NCBI RefSeq assembly: GCF_025698545.1
Contig: NC_068570.1
Coordinates: 41,931,924 to 41,995,923 of the forward strand
Origin: Gossypium raimondii
Lineage: Eukaryota; Streptophyta; Magnoliopsida; Malvales; Malvaceae
Direction: 5' to 3'
DNA: 64,000 nucleotides
In this document: one piece after another, positions 47,274 to 57,740 of the stretch
Layout of the letters: every line of letters starts with the position of its first letter
How positions within the stretch are numbered: the first letter of the stretch is position 1
Program-made: the position numbers and the translations under genes
Notes under the pieces: model-generated
What the model was told of the DNA's origin: nothing
The model's database searches: none
What the model saw: only the letters and a program-made list of their open reading frames with translations

Positions 47274-48863
47274 TTGAGAAAATTTATTTCAGCTAATCTG
47301 GAAACCGAAAAAAGCTCACCCATTAAGCATCAATACGGTACTCGTCGGAAAACGAAAGAAATGGATCAAAGATTAGAGAAACTGGAGCAAATGCAAAAGG
47401 ATATGCAAGAACAGTTACAAGTACAAATGCAAGAGCGGCTATATAAAATTCAAGAAGACATAACGGAAAAATTGATCAAGGCTAAAAAAGATGCGATGGC
47501 TGAATTGACCCACCTACTGACTAAAGGTGTAAATAAGGGGAAGGGTCCTATGGTTAAAGATGAAGGAGAAGACAAGGATAGGCCTATCTATCCTCTAGAC
47601 TTTACGCCTCTACATGCGCAGATTCAGACCGAGATACCTCCGCGCAGATCCTCTGTTTCAATTGAGCCTCAGCGGTTTCAAACTGATGATTCAATGCCGA
47701 TAAACTTTCAGGCTGGATCAGGTTCTAATCCTAGAGATAACCCAGTGAATCTTGTTATTCCTGATTTCGATGAAATGGCTGAAAAAGAGAAGGCAAACGT
47801 CGAACTGTTAAAACAATGGGAGGATAGGTGTAAATGGCCGGAGGAAAAATTCAAAGCCCTGGAAAGCGCCGGTAGTCACCATGGAATCGATACGAAAGAT
47901 CTGAGCTTGGTTCCAGACTTAGTACTCCTTCACAAGTTTAAAACGCCTGAATTTGATAAATATAGTGGGACTAGTTGCCCAAAAGCCCATATCACCATGT
48001 TCTGTAGAAGGATGACCGGGTATATTAACAATGATTAGCTGTTAATACATTGTTTTTAGGATAGCCTCATTGGAGCAGCGTCGAAATGGTATAATCAGTT
48101 GAGCCGTACTGAGATTGGTTCATGGAGGGACCTAGCATAGGCATTCATGAAACAATACAGTCATGTAATGGATGTGGTTCCCGATAGAATCACCTTGCAA
48201 AACATGGAAAAGAAATCGAGCGAAAGTTTTAGGCAGTATGCACAGAGATGGAGGGAAGTTGTAGTCCAGGTTCAGCCACCCTTCTCGGAGAAAGAGACGA
48301 CAATGCTCTTCATCAATACGCTGAAGGCCCCGTTCATTACGCACATGTTAGGAAGTGCAACAAAAAGCTTTTCTGACATAGTCATGAGCGGTGAAATGAT
48401 TGAAAGTGCTATAAGAGCCAAAAACATTGTGGCAGAAGAGAGTGATAAGAGGTCAACCCCAAGGAGAAGAGAAAATTAGGTGAACAACACAGCTTACTCA
48501 AGGTCAGTAAGTCATCAAGGTAAAGGGATCACTAGTCAACAGGGTTCATCAAGACAAGAATCTTATGTGAAACAAGGCACTGAGAACCTCCAGTTCACGC
48601 CAATTCCGATGTCGTATAAGGAGCTGTATTAGAGCTTATTCGACGCGCGCATTGTTGCCCCTCTCTACACAAAGCCTCCACATCCTCCGTACCCCAGATG
48701 GCACGACGCAAATGCACAATACGAATATCATACGGGAAATACGGGGCATTCCATAGAAAACTGCATTGCCTTTAAAAAACTGATTGAAAGGCTTATCAGT
48801 ATGGGCATCGTTAAATTTGATGATTCCTCTAGTGCGGAAAATCCGTTACCCAATCATAATTGA
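47274..48863 (+). pseudogene. Tat gag, interrupted by five TAG codons
   Basis: One reading frame with no frameshift from 47274 (first ATG in frame at 47361) to the stop pair near 48861. It holds a coiled-coil N-terminus (MDQRLEKLEQMQKDMQEQLQ), then capsid (LHKFKTPEFDKYSGTSCPK, GAASKWYNQLSRTEIGSW, FRQYAQRWREVVVQVQPPF, MLFINTLKAPFITHMLG). The C-terminal zinc-type motif is EYHTGNTGHSIENCIAFK, with the first Cys lost. In-frame TAG codons sit at 48036, 48057, 48138, 48477 and near 48630. Apart from the stops the protein is well conserved. It is typical of Tat elements and packages the RNA; no protease follows. Confidence 0.85.
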
Positions 48864-50130
48864 TAATGAAGTGAATGCAATGCATAGAGAAGAGTGGGAG
48901 GTGTTCACATCGACGAAAAGCAACTGAAGAAGGGATCTTGTTAAATATCTGCCCTTATAAATCTGGAGTGTTCTAAACAATTAGACTGCGGAAGAAATCC
49001 CTATAGTTTTTAGAGCTTATCTAGAGTAATGTTCAGAACATTTTTGTTGTTTTTAGCCTAGAAATGATAGAAATTCCTTTGTGAAATAGGCTCATGTCTG
49101 AACGTTATTATTTTAATAAAATACATCTTTGCGATTATTTTTGAGCCAATATTTTCATTCTATACGAATAATTCTGTATTCTTTCATTCTTTTGGATTTT
49201 CTTCCAAACCATCATTCATTCATTCATAATTATATGATACAAATAATTATTCATGAATTTATACATTCTTTTGTACATTCTTCGGTACTTACTATGGGTC
49301 CTCAGATATCAATCACATGAATGACGCTGCTACAAACTCAGATTTTCCTCTTGAGCGAGGCATGTGTTTAGACGGATCTCATGGCTTTAGAAATGACATA
49401 GATCGTAGCTTATCTCCGAACTTGTTGAGGATGGTAGCACGAGAGGATAGACATATCCTACCTCACAAGGAATTGGGGACTTGGTGAAGATTAGAATTAA
49501 CCTGACCGCGAAGATGAAGCAAGACCTTGTTCAAAGATGTCTTCGTATGATCATACCAGAATATGCCCGGGTTAACCGCTGTTGATGAAGTCTGCACAAT
49601 AGCGCGATGCTAGAAATATGCAGTATGAACGATGTAATTCTTTGCCGGGGCAATGCCTTTCTCAGCATAGTTTTGCCCATTTGAAGTCGAATTTCCATCT
49701 CTTCAAGTTGTTGTTGGGTCTATCCTGATTAAAGAGGAATATCCAAAGTTTTCTGTCGTAGTTGCGCCCCAAAAAGGCTCAAATCAAAAAAGGGAAGAAA
49801 AAGAAAAATCAAAATCAAAGTCAAAATGAAAATGAAAAAATCAAAAATCAAAATAAAAAAAAACAACAAAGAAGAAAAATCAAAATCAAGATCAAAATGA
49901 AAATGAGAAAAAGAAAGAAGAATGAAAAAGATAAATCTAGATGAAAAATCAGAATGAAAAAGGAAAAATAAAAAATAAAAGGAGAGGCCAAGGCGAAAAC
50001 CTGCAAAGGGCGCTTTGTGACCAAAGGTGGTTTTGAGTTGAAAACCCGAAAAGGGCGACTCAAATTTCGAGCAAATTGGGGCATGGACATCACCATTATC
50101 GAAGACTTCTAATGGGCATTGCTTCTCTTT
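48864..50130 (+). other. Tat internal non-coding region
   Basis: About 1.3 kb where protease, RT and RNase H should be. No reverse transcriptase or protease motif is readable on either strand. It includes an A/G-rich simple-sequence block of aaatcaaaatc-type units at 49780-49980. That block is followed by a ~110-bp segment at 49985-50095 (gcaaagggcgctttgtgacc ... ttggggcatg) which is repeated in diverged form at 50345-50455. Confidence 0.6.
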
Positions 50131-50250
50131 GAGATCATTAATTACTTCATCAAATGGATAGAGGCTACTGCATGCGTTAATGTTATCATATGCCGATATA
50201 AGACTCTAGAGAGGGTGGTATTGGAAATTGCATTGAACTTGAATAGCTGA
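50131..50250 (+). pseudogene. Scrap of Tat integrase core
   Basis: The frame gives EIINYFIKWIEATACVNV, then IICRYKTLERVVLEIALNLN, matching the order of the integrase core (DYFTKWVEA... then ...ICRYGLPE.IISDNALNLN in the family). The first Asp position is Asn, and residues between the two segments and around the second Asp are gone. It is the only pol remnant found in the element and shows that pol was deleted rather than never present. Confidence 0.7.
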
Positions 50251-51549
50251 GGGCTGTAATCAGTTCAAAATCAGACATCACGATTTGTCACCGTACTGCA
50301 AGACAATGAAAAAAGATGAGGAAAAGTGAAAAATGAAAGAGTAAAAATGGAGAGGCTAAGGGGAAAACTCGCAAAAGGCGCCTTAGGCCAAAGGGGATTT
50401 GAGTTGAAAACCCGAAAAGGGCGGCTCAAATATTATTCAGAATGGGGCATGAAGTGATCAGAGCAACTCAAATCGTGATCAAGATTGGGGCATGTGGTAA
50501 TGTTGCTATGCCTGAATCGACAGGAAAGGATAGGCGACATCTTGGGGCATCGACAGAGCACTGTAGATCTCCTAAACACATGTCCAACTCAAAATGGTCA
50601 TCAGAAAGTTTGTACAGAGAAGTTTAAGTTGCGATATCTGGGGCACCCAATTCTATATAATTTGTTCTTGGAATACCTTTTTCTTTTCCAAGATATACAT
50701 TCCCAATCAATTTCTTTATTATCATTCTTGAGCTATGCTCAGAACCAACTTTATTCTTATCCATTATTATGACCCTTTTTGCAAGCATATTGCATTGGAA
50801 TAATGATTAATGGACTAATAAAACTTTGACAAAGTAAGTTTTGCATATTACTCTGAAAATTTTCTAAATAATATAGGAGCCTGAAACAGGACTATTGTTT
50901 AGAACACACCAAATTTAAAGGTTGGAAATTTGAGAAGGAATAGTCTAAATTTAGACTTTCTCTTTGGATTTCATTGTCAAATGCATTGGTTGAACAAAAT
51001 GATAAGATGACGGGTTAGTGACAAAGCTTAAATAAACGAGCAAGCAATGATCATCAGGCAATAGGAAGATGTTACCTCAGAGAAGAGAGCCTTCATTTGC
51101 ACATAAGTCTTTGGTACGACACCCTGGGAATGGTGTAGGGAACCAGAATGATTCAGATCCTGTATCCTAGAATTGGATAAGAGAGGATTGAGGAAAGCCA
51201 TATTTCTACCCTTGGATTACAGTGGGAGAATGATGGTACAAATTATGGCCCCAATGGATTAAACTTTGAGGTTTACAGTGGGGGCAATTTGACTAAGTGA
51301 TTATTCAGAAAAGCCAGTCAAGTGAGAAGGCGTTGTAGCACTTCAGTGACAAAGCCTTAATAAACTTCGAGTAATGACAACCTGAGCGGGATCGTTCTCA
51401 GAAAAATAAAATTCCGTATGCATGCAAACACCATTCACACATGTCTAGTTGGGAGCATTTGATTCATTTTGATCATGCCTTCCTAATCATTAGGCATAAT
51501 TAGGTTCATTTTACAGGCCATGTTCCCCAGAGAACAGATTAGTGAAGAA

Positions 51550-52072
51550 GTAGATCTTGCCTTCCTGCATTAACAGCGAAGTAGATCGAAAACGAAGCTT
51601 TGCCTCCATCGGTTGCATTGGAGCTGGTTAAAGATAGCAGATCTTACCTTCCTGCATTAACAGCGAAGCAGATCGAAAATGAAGCCTTGCCTCCATCGAT
51701 TGCAGTGGAGCTGGTTAAAGAAGTAGATCTTGCCTTCCTGCATTAACAGCGAAGCAGGTCAAAAACGAATCCTTGCCTCCATCGGTTGCATTGGAGCTGG
51801 TTAAAGATAGTAGATCTTGCCTTCCTGCATTAACAGCGAAGCAGATCAAAACTAAGCATTGCCTCCATCGGTTGCATTGGAGCTGGTTAAAGATAACAGA
51901 TCTTGCCTTCCTGCATTAACAGCGAAGCAGATCGAAAATGAAGCCTTGCCTCCATCGGTTGCAGTGGAGCTGGTTAAAGATAGCAGATCTTACCTTTCTG
52001 CATTAACAACGAAGTAGATTGAAAACGAAGCCTTGCCTCCATCGGTTGTAATAGAGCTAACTAAAGATAGCA
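51550..52072 (+). repeat. Tandem array, 86-87 bp unit, six copies
   Basis: gatctt marks unit starts at 51553, 51640, 51726, 51813, 51899, 51986 and 52073, a spacing of 86-87 bp. Each unit reads agatcttgccttcctgcatt ... gcagatcgaaaacgaagcct ... ggagctggttaaagatagc. Each unit divides into two related ~43-bp halves, so it is itself a dimer. It lies between the pol remnant and the 3' LTR, where Tat/Ogre elements often carry tandem repeats. Confidence 0.92.
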
Positions 52073-52530
52073 GATCTTGCCTTCCTAAGCACTAGTAGAG
52101 CAGATCGAAGACGGCGAATCTTATCTTCCCCGGGAGTAGGGAAACAAATTGAAGCCACAAGTCCTATGTCCCTGACCAGCAGTGGAATAAGTAGGAAATT
52201 ACAAGTCTTATCTCCCTAAGCAGTAGTGGAGCAGACAGAAGAAATCAATCCTATCTCCCTGAAGTTGTAGTGGAGCGGATTAAAGTATTAGATCTTATCT
52301 CTCTGAAGTTACAGTAGAGTAGATCACATCAGGTCTTATCTCTCTGAGGTTACAGTGGAGTAGACCGAAGAATAGCAGATCTTATCTTCCTAGGCAATAG
52401 TGGAGCAGATCGAAGATAGCAAATTTTGTTCTTTCAAAGTTACAAATCCTATCTCCCCGACGTTGCGGTAGGAGTGGATCGAAGCACCAATTCCTACACC
52501 TCTGAAGATGCAGTAGGATGGAATGAGCCC
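52073..52530 (+). repeat. Tandem array, ~40-46 bp unit, about ten diverged copies
   Basis: Repeats of the kind agatcttatctccctgaagt ... agtggagcagatcgaag, each 40-46 bp. They follow directly on the 87-bp array and are similar to its half-units. The copies are more diverged than the 87-bp units, so this part appears older or less homogenised. Confidence 0.75.
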
Positions 52531-52617
52531 ACTTGAAGAAGAAGAGCACCAAGGTCCAAGCACGACCAGGCAAAATTGGTCCTCTTTAGTCTTTGCTCTA
52601 TTCTTGTTACACGACAA

Positions 52618-52632
52618 TGAGCAAAGAGGGGC
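52618..52632 (+). other. Tat polypurine tract
   Basis: gagcaaagaggggc ends next to the LTR start (agtaaggccc, first T mutated to A). The purine-rich run and its position fit the plus-strand primer site. Confidence 0.7.
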
Positions 52633-55546
52633 AGTAAGGCCCAATTTTGGCCCGGGCCTGCCTAAATAAAAAATGAACTCTAAATACAAATTTAAAGTCC
52701 ATTTACAGAAATTTAAACCCAAATTACAATGACCCGAATGGCCCAATAAGAATACATTAGCAGGCCTAAACCTAAGTAGGCCCAATTCCCCCAAGCCCAA
52801 TCACGAAGTGGCCCAACTGGCCTGAACCAAATGCTAGAAACCCTAGCATCAGCCCCCAACTAGCGCCGCAACCACCAGGCCTTCTCCTTGCGCGTGTGTA
52901 GCTGCTCCTGCTCTAGCCTCTGTCGCCTCCGCACGAGCATGCCTCTCCCACGTATGTGCCACGCCCGCACCTCCGTACACTTGCAACGAATGCACACAAA
53001 CAAACAACAACAAGACAGTGCAGCAAGTAAAATACTGCGTAAATCGAGATCAAATCGAGAAAGAGAGAAAATAAGAAAAAGAGAGGATTTTTATTTTCTT
53101 TTGATTTTCTGTAATTCGGGTTATAAAGAACCCTATACAAACGTTGTAAAGGTGGTTTTTTTACGCACAAAAAAGGAGAGCATCTTGTAACACAAAAACG
53201 AAATCAATACCAAAAAGGTTCTCTTTTTCTCTTTTGTTCCCTTTAATGGTTTTTTCTTTTCTTTTCTTTTCGCTCGATCTTAATCATATATAGGCATATT
53301 TACGAAATAAAAGAGGAAGGGTTTAGAAACATTACGGTTCGGTCGTCGCGAATCCCCTCCTGCTCGTGCCAAGATTGAACAAGCGAGGGGGAGGCTTTCG
53401 ATTCTTGATGCGGCGCAGAGAGTTTTTCTCTCCTTTTTTCCTAGGTTTTCTTTTATATTAGGAAAGCTCCTGATAGCTTAGGGTTTTGTTTTAACCCCGA
53501 AAAGAAATGACGTCGTATTTGGCCTTGTGACCTGCGCGTGTGACCTGACCCGGGGAGGATCCGCGCACCTTCGCTCATTGGTCCATTTGCGCCACTAATC
53601 CCTTGATTTTTCGGCGCGTTACAATCAAGTTGTTTTATTGTTTTTAAATTAAACCTCTTATTTCATTTTTGTTTCACTTGGTTCCTTCCTATAACGCAGC
53701 GTTTCGAGGTGTTGGGATTATTTCCCTTTTAGTCCCTCGTGTCATTCGCGCGTCTCACTTTGGTCCTTTTTTATTTATATTAATTCTGTTTGTAGCTCTT
53801 TAATTTTATTTCAATTGCATTTTGACCCCGCATTTTATTTTTAGTTTCTTTTGTTTCCTGTTGATTCGGTTCTAATTATTGTTGGGTCCTACAACATTGA
53901 ATTTGGTTTCGATTTAGTTTAAATTTGTTTTCCTTTTTACATTTTCGATTTAATAACAAATTTTAAATATGATTAGTTTTACATTAACAATATTATCAAT
54001 CTTTTTAGTATTACTTTCATATTTAACTTTAGCTAGCTTTTAAAATTCATTATTATTATAATTTTAAAACATAAAAATTTATTATTTAGTTTGTATTTTA
54101 TATTTTAAATTCATTCTATACCAATATATTGAAATCTATTTGATATTTTTTAATTTTGTTTTCTTTGTATTATTATTTTAATTTTTATTTAAGTTTTGAA
54201 TCTTTGGTTGTAAAATTTCTAGATTATTATTTTCAACTCCAAAAAACGTTTCCTTCATATTTTGTTTTGTCTTCAAAGTTTTTTTAATAAATCTATTATT
54301 ATATCGTATGTTTTTAAACATTATTTTTACTATTGGCTTAATATTGTTTACAAACCCTTTTTATAATTTTATTTTCCAAGTTGATACATTTATTTATTTC
54401 ATCACACTTAATATATTTTTAGAATTTGATATATTACTTTATATTTCTCAATAATGTATTTTAGAATATAGTCCCAAATTTTATTTTCACCATGATATCC
54501 CGTGATTATTATATTTATACGTATAATTTATATGGAATTATTTTAATACATGTATATGCGTGTATAAAATGCATCATAACTTGTAATTTACAAAATTTTA
54601 TTTTATTTTCAATTTTTTATTTATTTGATTATTTTAAGTGGTTACTTGTGATTAAATTATCTTTATATTAATTATTCTCATTTTGTTATTTGTTAAGATT
54701 GATTATTAGTTTATTTGATTATCAATGTTGATGTATTATATGTTTGGTTGCTCCGAATTGTAAATTTAGCTTGCTATTCACCATTTGATTTGTATATTGA
54801 TACTTTATTATATGGTTTGTAAAAATTGCATTTCATTAAAGCATTATAATTGTTTTATTTCAAAATCCCTACAAAGCTTGGTGTTTAAAAATTCTCGAGA
54901 GGATTGTGCCCTAACTTACTGGGCTTCAATTCTCCTTTTTGATTTTAAATAGCCGAATACCCCCTTTTTTTTCAATTCGAACATAGAAATTTCAAAATAA
55001 AAGCTCATTCTCGAGAATTTGACACGTTGTGTCCTAACGCATTGAATATGACGTATTATTTTCTCGAGATGAGGATTTTAAGGCAATGTTCGATATTTAG
55101 GAATTTTGTGAAATCGAACCCTAACTTACTGGGTTTTGATTTTGTCATTTGACCCAGATAATCGAATATCCTTCTTAAAACGCATGGGTTTTAAAAGTTA
55201 AAAGATAAACTTAATTTGAAGATTAAAAATGTTGCGCCCTAACTCACTGGGTGTGACATTTTATTTCTTCGAAATAGGAGTGTTTTATTAATCAATTTAT
55301 TCAGAATAAAAAGATCGTATTTTAAAATCTTTTCAAAATTTTGACATTAAGACATTAAACAATCGATTTGGTTCCAATTTTGGGCGTTACGAGGGTGCTA
55401 ACCCTTCCTCGTGCGTAACCGACTCCCGAACCCGCTTTTCTTAAAATTCGCAGACCTAAAATTATTTTCAAGGTGATCCGATCACACCACAATAAAAGAT
55501 CGGTGGTGACTCCCATTTTTCAAATTTCATAAAAATGGTGTCGACA
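52633..55546 (+). repeat. Tat element 3' LTR (2914 bp)
   Basis: Second copy of the 43233-46200 LTR, ending GGTGTCGACA before the ATCAT duplication. Substitutions and short indels amount to a few percent in the first 250 bp and less elsewhere by eye. Open frames in the GC-rich block (for example 52390-53190) shift or break relative to the 5' LTR copy and are not genes. Confidence 0.93.
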
Positions 55547-55551
55547 ATCAT

Positions 55552-56388
55552 GAATCAGCGGAAATATGCTCTTGAACTCATTGCTGATCTTGGTTTGACT
55601 AATGCTAAACCCGCGCCTCCACCTCTGGAGCAGAATTTAAAAATGACCAGTTTGGACTATGATGCTGCACTGGACATACATGATGCCACTGAAGAATTAG
55701 CTGATGCGAGCGTCTACCAAAGACTAATTGGGAGACTCTTATATCTCACCAACACTAGACCAGGCATTGCCTTTGGCGTACAGCACCTTAGCCAGTTTAT
55801 GCACAAGCCGAAAAAGAGCATTATGAAGCTGCCTTGCGCATTGTGCGATACATCAAGAACAATCCGGGCCAAGGTATTTTTCTTCCAGCTGAAGGTACCA
55901 CCAACATCCAAGCCTATTGTGACTCTGATTGGGCCTCTTGCCCCATGACTCGCAAGTCTGTCACTGGATATTACGTTAAGCTAGGACATTCCTTGGTTTC
56001 CTGGAAGTCTAAGAAACAGACCACAGTGTCTAGATCCTCTGCAGAAGCAGAATACAAAAGCATGGCCACTACTGTCGCAGAATTGATCTGGTTAAAAGGA
56101 TTATTGGCTGAGTTGGGATACCCTGTTCCTAAGCCTATGTTGTTACACTGTGATAGTCAAGCTGCCATACAAATCGCTTCGAGCCCAATCTTTCATGAAC
56201 GAACCAAGCACATTGACATCGATTGTCACTTTATTCGAGAGAAAATTCAACAGGGCGACGTGGTCACAAAACATATTTCCACAAATGAGCAAGTGGCAGA
56301 CTTGCTTACTAAAGGATTAGGCATCTCTCAGCACAGATACTTAGTATCCAAGTTGGGAATGAAAGACATTTTTCATCCTCCAACTTGA
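55552..56388 (+). pseudogene. Copia pol: end of RT and RNase H (C-terminal portion)
   Basis: Continues the polyprotein interrupted at 43232: NQRKYALELIADLGLTNAKP, SVYQRLIGRLLYLTNTRPGI and SQFMHKPKK. A one-base frameshift near 55812 follows, then RNase H: IVRYIKNNPGQGIFLP, AYCDSDWASCPMTRKSVTGY, SWKSKKQTTVSRSSAEAEYK, HCDSQAAIQIASSPIFHERT and NEQVADLLTKGL. The frame ends at TGA 56386. RNase H catalytic acidic residues are present. Confidence 0.93.
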
Positions 56389-56395
56389 GGGGGCC
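56384..56395 (+). other. Copia polypurine tract
   Basis: acttgagggggcc, a purine run directly before the 3' LTR start TGTTGAG, as expected for the plus-strand primer. Confidence 0.8.
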
Positions 56396-56594
56396 TGTTG
56401 AGAATATTCGTTTGATATATAAGCATTTATGTAAAGTTAGTTAGAAATTAGTTAACAACGTGTAATTAGCTGTAGGGTTAGTTATTCTTGTTAGTTACTT
56501 AGTTGTTCTTGTTAGCTATACTCCTGTGTATATATTTACTGTTTTTTACTTGAATCAATTAACCATTATTCATATCAACTTCATTTTCTTAACA
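56396..56594 (+). repeat. Copia 3' LTR (199 bp)
   Basis: Near-identical copy of 39610-39804; it has one extra A and an extra AAC. It ends TTAACA and is followed by gaaaa, the partner of the gagaa target duplication on the left. Confidence 0.95.
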
Positions 56595-56599
56595 GAAAA

Positions 56600-57740
56600 A
56601 AGCTCTCAAATTTATTCAATCAAAGGTGAATAGACTGCGCAGCCTAGGCAAATTACTGGACTTCAAAATAAATAATTTCTCCCAAGTAAAAATCTAATAA
56701 ATATGTATATAATTCTTGGTAACCAATAGAATTAGTATCCATACCTAGTTGATGTGTATCAACCAACCAAAAGAGATCATTGATAAAAAATAAGTGTTTA
56801 AATTCAACAAAATCTCTGCTATGGTCGCCTAATGAAGTGTCCCTCATTTACATTCCTTTGTTATATCTCAACCAAAACCCTTGCTTTCTTCATGCTAATT
56901 AAGTAAGCTCTCCTAAGGTAGACTACTCTTTGGCTCATTGAGTCCAATTTTAACTTGCAATGTGGGCTCCCAGTGATGAATATGATCTAAATATTTATTC
57001 AAAATCCTCAAGTCGAAAAAATATATATTTAAATTAATGTAAAATTTATGTGTCATTCAAATAGCATAACTTAAATTAAATAAGTCAATTGATATTTTCT
57101 GCAAAATTAAGAGATAAATATTTGATTTATAAGTAGACAAATCAACTCAAAAAAAATTAAATTTTATATAAAAATGCATTACAAGTTAATTAATGTTTTA
57201 AAATTGAAAATCAATAGCTTCAATGAATTTAACTTAATATTCATCAAATTTGTGCAACTATCACTCGTTCATAATAATATTCCTTGGTGAAGCACCATTT
57301 AAGTTAAAGTGCTCTTTTTGGATTCCTGGGTTTACTAAACTATTAAAAATGCTTCTCCTTCTGATTAACGAATAATACGGTTGCATCTAAATATGCAAAT
57401 AGCATCAAGTTTAACAAACATCACCTCAGTGTAACTCCACCATTTCCTATCTAGACTACACTATTAAGGAGTCTGCTTCTTAGATTGTCATGATTTTACA
57501 CATCAACATTGTTTAAAAAATTAATGTTTTGGTTAGGATTTTTTTTGTTAAAAACGTTTTAATTCTTTTTGAAAGGTTAATGATCAAGCTTAACTAAAAA
57601 AACAAGAGTTGAATTGACAAAAAATGTAAACATCAAGGGTAAAATTTGTCACTATGCCTTTTTTAAATAAAAACTAAACTAAATTTCCCTTATTTTTTTA
57701 AAATTTTATTGATTTTGTTGTACTTTCTTTGATAAAGTTG
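56600..57740. other. AT-rich intergenic region
   Basis: About 1.1 kb. A 64-codon minus-strand frame (56847-56653; DFVEFKHLFFINDLFW) has no family I can name. It lies directly beside the copia insertion point, so it could be a fragment of an older disrupted gene or repeat. Nothing else is supported. Confidence 0.4.

Larger units (their letters stand above)
43233..55546 (+). mobile_element. Tat-lineage Ty3/gypsy derivative, gag-only, nested in copia pol
   Basis: 12,314 bp flanked by a perfect ATCAT duplication (43228-43232, 55547-55551). It has two LTRs of 2968 and 2914 bp, a PBS (46201), a long leader, gag, only a scrap of integrase, tandem arrays, a polypurine tract and the 3' LTR. Protease, RT and RNase H are missing, so it must have used enzymes from another element: a large non-autonomous derivative. 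The plus strand is the coding strand, as gag and PBS show. Confidence 0.9.
39610..56594 (+). mobile_element. Ale/Retrofit-like Ty1/copia retrotransposon, interrupted by a Tat element
   Basis: Complete copia architecture: 195-bp 5' LTR, PBS, gag, protease, integrase, RT, RNase H, polypurine tract and 199-bp 3' LTR. Without the 12.3 kb Tat insertion at 43233-55546 and its duplicated 5-mer the element is about 4.7 kb, normal for short-LTR copia elements. Flanked by gagaa (39605-39609) and gaaaa (56595-56599), a 5-bp duplication with one mismatch. The LTRs differ by two substitutions and two small indels by eye, so it inserted recently. Confidence 0.9.

Noticed and set aside
49762..50096. Lys/Gln/Asn-rich frame (+) and its Phe/Leu-rich opposite frame (-).
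   Set aside because: Product of an A-rich simple repeat (aaatcaaaatc); the hydrophobic opposite frame is not a membrane protein.
51550..52072. Repeat-protein gene encoded by the 87-bp array.
   Set aside because: The unit length varies (86 and 87 bp), so a reading frame is not maintained, and stops occur in the units.
56653..56847. 64-codon minus-strand open frame next to the copia insertion.
   Set aside because: No family motif recognised; short, with no supporting flanking exon structure. Kept only as a comment in the intergenic entry.
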